Shown: positions 45,251 to 55,976 of the stretch, one piece after another
Numbering within the stretch: position 1 is the first letter of the stretch
Layout: every line of letters starts with the position of its first letter
Assembly (NCBI RefSeq): GCF_918797505.1
Contig: NC_092800.1
Span: 45,935,864-45,999,863, forward strand
DNA from: Bemisia tabaci
Taxonomy: Eukaryota > Arthropoda > Insecta > Hemiptera > Aleyrodidae
Direction of reading: 5' to 3'
DNA length: 64,000 nucleotides
The notes under the pieces: model-generated
Databases searched by the model: none
What the model was told of the DNA's origin: nothing
Seen by the model: the letters and a program-made list of their open reading frames with translations, nothing else
Program-made: the position numbers and the translations under genes

Positions 45251-47299
45251 TCTCCGTATCACCGTATCTCCAAAAAACACCGTATCTCCATTCGACATTT
45301 TTTCGATTTTTTTCTGAGGAAATACTATTTTACAAGAAAACTAGCAAATATTCATCCTTCATTTTTTCGAGTCGATTTTGGCATACCCTTAAAAACTCAA
45401 AATTGAAGAAATGAAGCCTTGTCAAACTTGGATTTTCTTGTATTAGAGCAGCATGTGTGGAAGTAAAATACAAAATTCGCAATGGAGTTACGGCATTTCT
45501 TGCTATGAACGGTAGGACTGTGCGGAGTCCCAGGAATATTTCGGTTCGTCAACAAGTGCATCGACCGGACTCAAGCATGCTCACGGTTGAATCGGTCAAT
45601 TGCAGGCTAACAAGACTTTTTTTATGAGTTTCAAGCTCCGTAAAAATGCACGTATCCCAGGGTTCATGAGGTAAGGACCATGTTCGGTTTCAACATGGAC
45701 CGAGCGCGGTGAACTTGCCTGGCGCGAAAAGAACGCGACCGCGAACTGCGCGTTTGTTGGACGACTTCCTGGTCGGGCAAATGGGTTTGACCGTTCGCGT
45801 AAACACAAACGCAGTCCAACGCGAAGATTCGGCCATAAATGTCCTGCACGACGACCGCGGGGGAGGGGGAGGGGAGAGGGAGGGGAGTCGCGTACGTACT
45901 CCCGTTCAAGTACGACTCGACGTTCTTGCCAATTTTAGCCGAATTTTCGCGACAGAACATGATGCGCTTTTGGAATCGGTGAAAGCCATGGTCTATAGAA
46001 CGGGAAATCCGGGATTCATCAGGGAACGAAAATTCATAGGGAAAGTCAGGGAATCTGTTCCAGAAACCGGTAATCTTTTCTTTTACCGATTGGGGATCAT
46101 TTCGTTTCCGAATGGAGAATTTGCATGCAAATGTTTTATTGCTTCATCTGAAAGTGCTTAAAGAGCTGATTTCTCAGTATTTTTCATAATTTTTTTTTGT
46201 ATTCGCAAATCATTTTGACCCTCTGCATGGCAGCATTCCTAAATTTATTCTGCTGAATTTTTTACGAGGTCGAAAAAAATATTGTCCCTTTTTATGATGT
46301 TACTTTGCGGGCTTGCTGAAGCTCCCTTCATCATGATGTAAACAAAATGGGGCCTCGTACCGAAAGGAACTGCTTGAGGAGGACTATACTACCCTAAGCC
46401 TCTGAATATATCGTCTTTGGTCGCGATTTGGCAGCAAAGCGGTGCAGCGCGCGATGCGCACTCTGCCTAGCTGCACCTGGCTATTACCCGTAATGGTGTG
46501 CCATCAGACGTTAATAACCGATTAGTGTATTTAGTGCATTCCGCGCCGCTCCTGCTTCTTGTCGCCGAATACGTGAGCCTTTTGTCTAATGTCAACAAGC
46601 GCATTTTTCACCGGCCGCCCCCGCTCCCCCACCCCCCCCCACCCGCCCGCCTACGCACGGAGGGGGATCTCGCAAGGAATCTGCGCGATTATGATGTCAT
46701 CCGCACCCGGGAGCCAAGGAGGATGTTGGTGTATCCGTCGTCTCAAGTGCATGCAGCCTGTAGGGAGCTGGAGGTGGAATATGTTTCAGAGCTTGTATGG
46801 TGGTACTACGAACGCCAGAGCACCTTACAGGGAGAATTGTGTCATGCCTTTGCTTCATTCTGATTGGTCTACAAGGTTTATACCTTTCATGGGACTCGTG
46901 GGGCCGTAATCAAAGTCGTTCCGTAAACAGCTCTTTTCCGGAAAGGGGGGGGGGGGGGCTTATGTTCAAGGAGATCCTTGACATAGCATCATGAAATGGA
47001 CAATTTTTGCAAACCTCGACTGAAAATAACTTTGGTAATGGGCCCTTGAAAGGTTGCAATGATTCATCACTAACAAAACTACAAGACACGTCCGCGCGTA
47101 CCTTAAAGTTTCTAAAACTCAAATAATTTTTTCCTCCGTTTTTGTACATTTCGCCGTGTCCAATCAATTTGATCCTCCAGTTTCACCGCTGAATTTTACT
47201 CGGGGTTGTCTTTTTTGTGATGCTATTTTGAGGGTTTCCCCAAACTTCCCTTAATTTTAATGTGCAGCAAATGGGGCTTCCTAGGGAAAGGAGCTGTTT
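45251..47299. other. Intergenic; GC patches and repeat fragments
   Basis: 45660-45900 is GC-rich and contains GGGGGAGGGGGAGGGGAGAG. 46095-46200 matches family J. 46600-46660 is C-rich. A run of about 15 G lies near 46947. 46190-46380 and 47180-47300 are diverged copies (CAAATGGGGCTTCC-like word). Frames of up to 150 codons show no family. Confidence 0.35.
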
Positions 47300-47567
47300 C
47301 AGCGGGGTGATTGTTGAAATTGATAGACAAATCGATAGACAAAGAGGACATAATGAGTATGGAGCGATCCTATCGGTGGTTCTAATAGACTAAGAGAGAA
47401 CATGATGGAATAAATAAAGGGTCCCTTGTGAGTTGCCGTTAGTTAGTCTATCACCTACCTCCTTTATCCATTGCAACCACTCGCTTCCAACAATAGGATT
47501 CTTCTATATCCTTTTAGTCTTCTTTGTCTATTGCTTTGTCTATCAATTTCAAGAATCAGACCGCTGG
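47300..47567. mobile_element. Family B element, copy 6
   Basis: CAGCGGGGTGATTGTTGAAA and TTGATAGACAAATCGATAGA pair with CTATTGCTTTGTCTATCAAT and the CAGACCGCTG end. Confidence 0.75.
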
Positions 47568-48280
47568 AACGACTCATTTTGCAATCTCAGCAGTCGATAT
47601 GAATATTCGTTAGAGCATTAATGAACATATCAGCTGTAATACTGAACGATGTAAATGTTCGTTTTGATAAAAACTGCCAATTTAGTTGTGTTTTTCTGTC
47701 CGCTTTCTTTTTTTAATTTTTTCTATAAATATCGAACCGTCGAGCAGTATAAATTGAGGGCATCTAATTGATAAATTTTTGATGAGTGGCGGAAGAGCAT
47801 CAGAATTGTATTCTTTCTTCGAAGTGTGGGTGCAGAGAAGAGGAATTAAGTAATTAAGCATAGGATATTTCAGAGTGGTTACATAACTCTTTATTAACAC
47901 CTACAATCAGTTGAACAAAAAGTAATAACACAACTGAGCAAACGAGCATATTGACCCATTGACCGTAGCGGAAGGTTATTTCTCTTTTTTTTGTGCAATG
48001 TTTTTTTCTATCAGTCGTACAGTATACGAGCGGAAATTACAAGTATGCTCGACTCTTCTTTAACACTTTTAGAATTTTAATTTTATCGAACGAATCAAGA
48101 CGCTATCCTTCCTATCCGTTTGAGTTTACGCGTTCGTTTCTCAAAGTGAAAGAAATTGCAGTTACTACGTCAGTATTTTGACATATGAACATACTGTCAG
48201 AATGCTGAAAGCTATATCCGATGTACATTTCATTCCGGAGCTTGTTTCGCCCGAAAAAAACTGGAGTGATACAAATTGTC
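47568..48280. other. No gene recognised
   Basis: AT-rich; short frames only. Confidence 0.35.
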
Positions 48281-48380
48281 GCTCCTCTGACGTAGGGGCG
48301 CTTAAATATTTTTGAAGCTGAACCCCATTATCAATGCAACTCTATATGCTTCTCAGATCTCACGTAAAAATAGAGATACG
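48281..48380. mobile_element. Partial element related to 60774-60897
   Basis: GCTCCTCTGACGTAGGGGCG on the left and ATAGAGATACGC on the right match the ends of the complete copy. The final end is lost. Confidence 0.5.
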
Positions 48381-49664
48381 CTGTTGGATTGAATCGCTCC
48401 GGAGTGCAGTTGAATCTTCTTTGAGTGCTAAGTTCACTCCCTAAAAGGGCAGATTCCGCCTATACAGAGTGTCCTACTCTACACCGAGTATAATCTGGAA
48501 AATATTTGATTTCATCAAGGAAAATTAGGATAATTAGCCATCGATCAAAAGATTCCGTGTGCGTCAAGCATTTATCTTAACTATATGCAGTTTATCTCGT
48601 GCAAAAGTGAAACATTTGATTCAATTCACTAAATGTGTGGGTTTGTAGAATCAAACAAGTGTGTGTTAATTTGCGCAGAAAATCAGGATAAATGAGAAAA
48701 ATATCAGGAAAATCTAGACTTAAATCTCTGTTATCGGTATGTAGACATTCTGAAAGTCATATCCCTCCAGTTTTTTGGGGCAAAATAGGCTCCGGAATTT
48801 AATGCATTCCGGATTTCGCACCGAGATTTCTAATAGTGCAGCCTAAAACAAAACCTAATCACAAACCTCCGAGACTTTTTGATTCCGCATCAGAGGAGCA
48901 ACTTCACTCGACAAAGAAAAGTTGAAGCTTCATTTTTTTCCAGCCGCGGGAGTATCGCGCAAATCAAGTGGTCCTCGGTTATTTTTTTCACCCTTATTTT
49001 ACCAAACCCACCCTTGCAAGCCTTTCCATTTCTACCCCTCTCTTCACCCCGTCTCGTGAAAATAGACGCAAACAACTGGAGGGATCCTCCTCATACTATT
49101 CTCCCTGGAGTTATGAACGTTTTTAAAAGTTGGCCCAATAGGGCGACACTTTTTTTTCCTCTCAAAGTTCACAAGTTATCACATCCACCCTCCTCTCTCC
49201 AAGCGTGTTTTTCCTGAATTGTGGAAGTAGTAAAATTAATAGCTCATAAACTCTCGTCCGTTTTCAGCAATCGATTTTTTTTCAGTGTATCGCAGAGCGT
49301 TTATTTTTTTTTCTCATTTTGGGTTTTGATGATAATGGTTGGTATTCCTCGCGTCCTTGCCTGAGTTACAGCAGATACTGCACCTGATAATAGACAAAAT
49401 GTTGCGTCCGTCACTTTTACTCATGAGGCCTATTCAAATCATTTGGATTCATTTGTTATGGGGTGATTGTAAAACATATCAATGTATCGTGAAACATATC
49501 ATGAATTTGGATCTAAATCAATCAATCAATAATTTTCGATTTTTTATGCAACTTTTGTAAAAAATTACACCTAAGCGAAAGTAAAAAAAGGAGACCAGGT
49601 AACTTTTCCTCATTTTCTAAATTTGAAACATTTCCAGGAAGATCCTGAGGTTTCGTGCCCGATG
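48381..49664. other. No gene recognised
   Basis: 48770-48842 resembles 8540-8625. The 112-codon plus frame at 48879 has no family features. Confidence 0.35.
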
Positions 49665-49830
49665 GTAGAGGTCACGCCAAATGAGTATGTACTTTTATTT
49701 TGTGTTACACTTACGTGCAGAAGAGAGATTTGCTGTTTTCCATCCAGCATTAAAAGTAAATCCAAGAAGTACTATTGCGGATCTTTCGTTTTACTCTAAG
49801 AGTGCGTGAACCTATTTGACGTGGACTCTA
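49665..49830. mobile_element. TAGAG-ended MITE, copy 1
   Basis: TAGAGGTCACGCCAAATGAG pairs with TATTTGACGTGGACTCTA. The TAGAG ends suggest hAT. No clear target duplication remains. Confidence 0.6.
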
Positions 49831-50441
49831 GTAAATTAGAAATTTCCTTGGTTTTTTCCTCAAAATGCGTCTCTCGAACGAAAAATTGAACCTCATTATG
49901 TTGCTTCCAAGCAACATAATTAGGAACCAGAATTCTCGTGAGGCAATCCTCGGTGTTCTGATTATATTCTCTCAATTTTAAGTTTTCCAGCCCCAAGGTT
50001 CCTTCTCCCGTAGACGGTCTCCAATCGACCTCTCTAAAAGCACCTATCTGTCTAGGGATACCAGTGAATTAAAAATTATTTTCCAAAGTAACTAGAAATA
50101 GTACTTTCTTATTGTTAAAATGTAGTCAAATTCTCGGTCAAATAATAGAGTCAAGTTTTTTCTAAATTTCTTTGATTCTCGTAATGTTTCTTCTCTCTTA
50201 TCATTTTATGATTCAGATGAACCAATGCTGAGTGCGTCGAAAAACGGCTCGAAATTCCGACCTGAGTTGAATCCTCTATATTACAGTTTCCTCACCAACA
50301 TCGTCCTTTATAAACTCTCGGTGTTCGTCGAATGAGGAGATATCCATCAGACGAACTGACGCGGCGTCGTTCAGCTCGCTTATTAAAATTATAACTGCGA
50401 GACCGAATTTTTATAGATTTCGTCGCGAAGGGTATCATATT
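49831..50441. other. No gene recognised
   Basis: Contains a short hairpin, TTATGTTGCTTCC / GGAAGCAACATAA-like, near 49896-49922. Otherwise plain. Confidence 0.35.
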
Positions 50442-50694
50442 CCCCGATGCTAAGGAAGAATAGCGTATGAGCCTCCTAATATTACCCAGTTTCTTTCAAT
50501 AAAAACCAATCTTCAAGGTAGACCTGCATATATTTTCCGACAATTTTTTTAGAGAATTTAGTCCGAAATTTGATCTATAGTATTTGAAAATTTTAAGGAG
50601 AAAGATACATAACTTTATTTTTAAAGGGATTTTCTATAGGAGGGAATATACCAACGTCGCAATGCTCATACGGTATTTATCCTCAGCCTAGCAG
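50442..50694. mobile_element. Family A element, copy 10, diverged
   Basis: CGATGCTAAGGAAGAATAGC and ATGCTCATACGGTATTTATC plus a CTAGCAG end. The terminal bases are mutated. Confidence 0.65.
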
Positions 50695-50725
50695 TATAGT
50701 TATTTGGGAGTCGTATCTGGTCTCT

Positions 50726-50856
50726 CAATTGGAAGTATTTAAATCCAAAGGAACTATTTGGATTGTAACATGGGCCCTATTATGCATGTGTTTTCACGAG
50801 TCTCAGGGTCCAATTCACAATTAGTGAAAGTCTTTTTCATTAAATGCTTCCAATTG
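50726..50856. mobile_element. Family E element, copy 3, diverged
   Basis: CAATTGGAAGTATTTAAATC pairs with ATTAAATGCTTCCAATTG. CTATTATGCATGTG matches the middle of copy 1. Confidence 0.6.
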
Positions 50857-52260
50857 TCTTCCGTTTCACGGTAAATCATCTCCAAAAAATCGGCGCACTG
50901 TGGAGCGAATCAACGAGAGAAGTCGAACATAATGTTGAAACTTAAAATGCTCATATCTTTCGTTAATATAAAACGCAGAGGTTTGAATGTGGTTTCATTG
51001 GTTTTATCGTAAAATTTTCTACAAGACATGTTTTAAATTTTGAGAAAATAAACGTTGAAAATTGCACTTTTGTTTAATAACACCATGTCCAACTTTTCCC
51101 TACGGTTCGTTCACTTGTGCGGCGTGGCAATAAAGCAACTTCGGGGGGTTTTTCGTAGGCGAGGCGAGCGCGAATTCCGCGTTTTAAATGGTCCTCATTT
51201 CGACGATCACACTCTCCCGTTCCGCAAGAATTGAAATCGGTGCCCAATAAAAATATCCCAGCCGCTCAACCGGCCGCAAAATCGTTACAATGAAATTGGA
51301 ACAAATTTTTTATGCGTCGAATCAAGTTTTTATCATTCTGGCGGTTTTCAAACAACTTCTGTTGCGTCGCGCTGTGCGGAGAGAAAAACTTCGGCTACGA
51401 GATCCGGCTTGTATGAAACATTGAAGTTTTGGGTCCAGGTGACCGAAATTCTCGGTTATAAAAACCGACATTAATTTCACGCAAGCAAAGACTAGAGCGG
51501 AGAATACATTCTTAGTATGACTAAAGAAAACTTTCGCCGTCCGAAAGAAAGTCCGGTTTTTATGACCGGAAATTGCAGTTATCCTGACCATAATTGTATG
51601 CTCTTTATGAACGAAATATTTCACTTCATGCAAGAAATTACACTTTAAGAACTCATTCAGAAATCTCCGATTTCCCGCAAAAAAAACGATATTTTTGAAT
51701 TAATTGTGAATGTATTCTTTGAAAATTCAGGTAAAATCCGCGGTACGATTTAATCTAAAAAATTCAAGAAAGAATCCTCACTAAGTGTAAAAATAAAATC
51801 TTTCTAGATACCCAACTATGTGATTAATTAATAAATCCCTTTAAATTTTCACCATACTCTAAGATTCAGGGTGGGTCATTTAAAACGGTTTTTATTGTTT
51901 CTTTCGCCTCCCTTTCTCTAGCACTCAAGTCTTTTTGAGGATGAGGCTTGCAATGCTGCTAAGATTGTGCATAAAACTCGAGACGTAGCGACTCAAAACA
52001 ATCATTTTCAGTCGAAAATAAATTCAACATCAAAAAATATCGACGGTAAAACCTGAGACCTACATGTTGGTGGCCAAAATCCGAGAAAAACTGGCTGAAT
52101 AGCCTGAGTCTTGAGTGGAAATGTCTCGGATTTTATTCTTGTGTTTTAGCCTTATTTCTCTTTTCCCCCTTGTTGTTCTCCTATTACTTCCTTACAATAG
52201 TGAGGAAAAACTTGGAGCAAATTCAGGGAAAAATTCAAAGCAGAACTGTCCGATAATTTA
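50857..52260. other. No gene or repeat recognised
   Basis: About 1.4 kb. The 103-codon minus frame at 51322-51633 shows no family features. Confidence 0.35.
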
Positions 52261-52585
52261 CCTACAAGTAGAAAACTACATTGTATTAACTTAGCAGCAT
52301 TGGAAGTCTCATACGCCCTTACAGCGAAAAATGCCTTAATTATGTAACTTTGCCAAGGAGCTTAAACTAACGTTTATGGTTACGTTTATAGTATAAAAAC
52401 GTTATGCAAACTTCATTTTAATATCTGCTTCCGTTCGTTTAAAAAAAACCTGCAGTACTTTTGGAACACCCCTTGTTCTTCCTACTAGAAAACAACGTTG
52501 CACAATCTTAGCAGTAATGGAAGTCTCAAACGCCCTTTTACCGAAAAATGCATGCATCATGTAACTTTTCCAGGGAACTTCTATA
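52261..52585 (+). repeat. Two-copy direct repeat, period about 220 bp
   Basis: CCTACaagTAGAAAACwACr, then CTTAGCAGnAwTGGAAGTCT and CGAAAAATGC..ATGTAACTTT occur at 52261-52375 and 52481-52580. Confidence 0.6.
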
Positions 52586-52619
52586 CCGTGTAAGGAAAAA
52601 CCACGAGCTCATGATTCCC

Positions 52620-53050
52620 TTGAAACGTCCTTGTCGGTGGGCGGGCGGGCCGGAGCTTTTAATCGGCGCTTTTAGTGATCCCGGCAACCGGTTTTCCTCT
52701 TCTCGCTTCCCGATGAGACCGTTTTCCTAGCGTGAGAAATGGATCGGGGCGACCACCGCCGAATGCCTCTCCGTCGAAAGCTCGCGAGGTTGCCAGATCG
52801 AGGGGGAAACCCCCTTCGAGAGTGGTGAGTGCGCGAAGGAAGGCGGGGGATTTCGGCAACAGGTCGATCCGCGGGGTTGACTTTGAGCTTGAGCGGAGCG
52901 CGCTTCCTCCTTTTTCAGAGCCGGCTGAACCCGGTTCCGACTCCGAGTCGGTCGGACTCGGTCCATTCTTCTGTCGTCCACGATGCGATGTCGTCGGTGG
53001 CGGTCGCTGCCCGAGTCGCGCCGTGTCACGTTGCCATCACAATTTCCAGC
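52620..53050. other. GC-rich island
   Basis: CpG-dense sequence (GGGCGGGCGGGCCGGAGC and GCGGTCGCTGCCCGAGTCGC). Frames of 135 and 142 codons overlap on opposite strands, as expected of GC-rich DNA with few stops, not of genes. Promoter possible. Confidence 0.25.
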
Positions 53051-53087
53051 CACGATGCCGCATTGATAAAAAAATGGGGGTTTCCTC

Positions 53088-53250
53088 CAGTGGCGTGGCG
53101 TGCTTTGCGATATATCGATTGATATGCCATTCAAACCTATGGAAAAGGATCGATTATTAGGGTGTTCGCAGTGAACACCCCAATAATCGATTCTTTACCA
53201 CAGCTCAAATGGGGGAATATCGATAATCGATCATTCACGCCTCGCCACTG
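53088..53250 (+). mobile_element. Family D hAT-like MITE, copy 4
   Basis: The ends CAGTGGCGTGGCGTGCTTTG and CACGCCTCGCCACTG are flanked by a perfect 8-bp duplication, GTTTCCTC (53080-53087, 53251-53258). The loop is GTGTTCGCAGTGAACAC. Confidence 0.88.
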
Positions 53251-53289
53251 GTTTCCTCCCCGATTGCTGCATTCGGAGAAAAATCTATG

Positions 53290-53500
53290 GCTTTATAAAC
53301 CAATGGAGAGTTTGCACGCAAATTTTTTATTGCTTCATCTGAAAGTACCTGAAAAGCTGATGTTGCAGTATTTTCCATACTTTTTTTCTGATTTGGGAAA
53401 TAGTATAAAAATAGATTTAAAGGTGAAAAAATGCGTTGCCTAGTGACGTTATCTAGCGGCATTTCCCCTTTAAACGCGTGTATTTTAGCAGATTAGATCA
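53290..53500 (-). repeat. Dispersed repeat family J, copy 3
   Basis: On the minus strand it carries CTGCTAAAATACACGCGTTT, then CGCTAGATAACGTCACTAGG and TTTAAATCTA, matching 10080-10310 and 39400-39640. Confidence 0.5.
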
Positions 53501-53829
53501 TTTTGTCGCATATCTCCTCCAATAATTATTAAAATGAACCAAGGGTATCCTCGTGTTCAGCTCACTTGGTAGTGTCCATTCAAACACGGAATTCATCGAA
53601 TTTCAGACTCATGCAAATTATCCATTAGTGGCTCACATGGAACACCACTGATAAGAGTAGTCGTATTCGTATGATTTCCGGTCTGTGAACCATACTAAGG
53701 TATCTCGTATATACCATCACTAAGGTATATGTGCTATTATCATTACATGTTGCCTTTACTATTATTTGTGGTGTTCCATTTGAACCACCAATTGGTTTAT
53801 AAGCCATAGCATTTTCGCAGTGTAACACA
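53501..53829. other. Possible inverted-repeat pair, otherwise plain
   Basis: TGGAACACCACTGATAAGAG (about 53638) and ATTTGTGGTGTTCCA (about 53764) are partly complementary, as are TACTAAGGTATCTCGTATATACC-type words near 53694 and 53725. No gene. Confidence 0.35.
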
Positions 53830-54084
53830 CTGCCGCCCTATAAGGAAAAACTTCGTATGAGCCTTCAGACGTCGTCCATCTTCCTCTGACAAATCACGAA
53901 TTTTCCGGCAAATTTGTGAGTATTTTTCCTCCGAATTTTCAAAGAATTTTGTTGGTAATTTGATCCAAAGTGCCTGAGAATTTCAATGAGAAACATTTAT
54001 AACTTACCTCAAAAATAAGTATTTTCTGAGAATAAATTTGGCAAAATTCGATTATTAATACAGCGTTTTTCCTTGTAATAGCAG
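53830..54084. mobile_element. Family A element, copy 11, diverged
   Basis: CTGCCGCCCTATAAGGAAAA and GCGTTTTTCCTTGTAATAGC mark the ends. Confidence 0.65.
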
Positions 54085-54382
54085 CACAGATGTATTCAGT
54101 TTTTTCCTGTAAAATTGCATGAGATTTTTAAAGTGTACGTGAAATCTTTGGCATTTTCCAGATACCTGTGCTCAATTCATATTCATAAATATTTTAAGGT
54201 TTTTTCGGGCAGTCTCTTGGCTGATTATCGAAATTGATAGACAAGTGATAGACAAAGGAATATGAAGCGATCCTGTTGGTTGAAACGGGTAGTTTTTTAA
54301 GACTAAGAGGGAAAATAATTACCATACCAATTATAGGGTCTCTCGTAGGTTGCTGTTAGTTAGTCCATAACATACTTCCTTT

Positions 54383-55331
54383 CCCTGGTAAAAATTGGCG
54401 ATAGGAGCTGCGTTTCAAAATACCATAGGAGTTCTTATAGCCGACTGAAGAGGGCGATAGAAAATCATATAGCTGGCTGTAGAAAGTGGAAAAAATCATA
54501 TAGCCGGGCTACACGAAGCGATAAAAAATTATACAGCCGGGATATAGTTCCTATCGCCGGGCTTTACACTTTATCGCCTGGTTGTTGCTTTTTCGCCATC
54601 GGTTATAAAAGGCTATAAGAAATTGTGTAGGAATTCTTGTGCTTTGTAAATCCTTAAGTTTGTACGGAATCACCGTAATATTTACAAAACCCACATTATA
54701 TTTTCCTTTACTACATATTTTTTTTCATCAATTAAAATGAGAATAATCCATACAGAGTGTGCAAACATTTCAAAGTCATGAGTTGAAAAACGCTGACTCC
54801 GCGAGATTAAATATTAGAGCCTAACACAAAGCGGAGCGGCGACGCACTGGCGCCTACAAACCTAACAGGGATACTTCACGCATTGCGCAATGCGTGAAGT
54901 ATCCCTGTTAGGTTTGTAGGCGCCAATGCGCGTTCAGCGCTGGCTGCCGCGCCGCGCCGCAGCGTACCGCGGCGCTTGAAGCAACTATTTCACACCGAGA
55001 GGTATTGCACAGTATCATACGAAATTGAAAGCGCTCCAACATATTAGGAATGGCAGGCATCCTTCAAAAGTACGGAGCTTTCCTTGCAAATTAAATCAAG
55101 ATACTGCGGCCCAAAAAGAGAGCGGTAGTCCAAAAACTCACTAAGTCCTAGCATCCGTAATTAGTAACGTTTAGCATACACTTTATCGCTAGGCTGTTGT
55201 TTAATCGCCATCGGCTATAAAAGGCTATAAGAAATTGTGTTGCCGGCTATAGAAGCTATTGGAAATCTTACAGCCGGCTGTAGGTCTATGGTATTTTGGA
55301 ACACAGATTCTACTGCCAATTTTTACCAGGG
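54383..55331. mobile_element. 949-bp element nested in family B
   Basis: CCCTGGTAAAAATTGGCGAT and AAAATACCATAGG on the left pair with CTATGGTATTTTGGAACACA and CTGCCAATTTTTACCAGGG on the right (about 45 bp). The interior repeats AGCCGG words. CGCCATCGGTTATAAAAGGC and its match lie in direct orientation near 54594 and 55207. The satellite palindrome is inside. No ORF. Confidence 0.75.
54848..54925. repeat. 78-bp perfect palindrome without spacer
   Basis: TGGCGCCTACAAACCTAACA then GGGATACTTCACGCATTGC is followed immediately by its exact reverse complement. The arm is a unit of the satellite seen at 26040-26275 and 40725-40870. One mismatch outward, pairing continues for four more bases. Confidence 0.92.
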
Positions 55332-55559
55332 TTGTCCACTGCAACCATCCGCTTCACCATCAGGATCACTCAATTTTCCCTCTGTTCTCTTTGCCGATAG
55401 CTTTGTCTATGAAATTTAATACCTGTTTAATTGATGTAGCGTAGAAAATTGTAATTTTTAGGAAATTTCCTAAGAATTTTCGGAATTTCGTGTCTCGCGT
55501 AAAATAATGTCATTCACCACCTCCAAGGTGAAAAATTCTGCCCTAATTTGAGGCACAGG

Positions 55560-55720
55560 TAGGGTCGACGCCAAATAAGTTTAAGCACCTCTAGACTGCG
55601 ACAGGAGATCGTCTTACGCCGCTTTTAAATGTAAAGTAAATGCAATAATAAAGATGGCAGATCTTGTGTTGCAGTCTAAAAGTGCGTAAACTTATTTGGC
55701 GTGGGCTCTATGAACATTTG
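55560..55720. mobile_element. TAGGG/TAGAG-ended MITE, copy 2
   Basis: TAGGGTCGACGCCAAATAAG pairs with CTTATTTGGCGTGGGCTCTA. GACTGCGAC / GTTGCAGTC pair inside. Related to 49665-49830. Confidence 0.7.
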
Positions 55721-55724
55721 GACT

Positions 55725-55976
55725 GCATTTAGCAAAAAGGAACCAGCGCAATTACAGTGTTGTAAAAATGTTGCTTCTTCATAATTACCTGAAAAATCTC
55801 ACAGAATCGTAAATAGTTTTTGCTTCCCACCAAAAAATTGTTTATTTTAAAGGAAAAAATTGTGTAAATTTTAATACTGTACATATATTAAGTATTTTAA
55901 AAAGAAAAGAAGAAATTGCACGATTTTGAAAACACTCTAATCGCGCTGGTTCCTTTTTGCTAACTGCGATCCATTT
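55725..55976. mobile_element. Family M element, copy 3
   Basis: ATTTGGACTGCATTTAGCAA and AAAGGAACCAGCGC pair with GCGCTGGTTCCTTTTTGCTA and GCGATCCATTT. Confidence 0.75.

Larger units (their letters stand above)
54215..55428. mobile_element. Family B element, copy 7, split by a nested element
   Basis: The left part 54215-54382 (GAAATTGATAGACAAGTGAT) and right part 55332-55428 (GCCGATAGCTTTGTCTATGA) together make one family B copy. The break falls in the CCTTTGTCC word, leaving CCTTT and TTGTCC, so TT is duplicated. Confidence 0.75.

Noticed and set aside
45709..46161. A 150-codon plus frame
   Set aside because: It crosses a G-rich low-complexity tract and a family J fragment and shows no family signature.
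52732..53160. Overlapping frames of 142 and 135 codons on opposite strands
   Set aside because: Long frames on both strands are expected in GC-rich DNA; part of each is a family D element.
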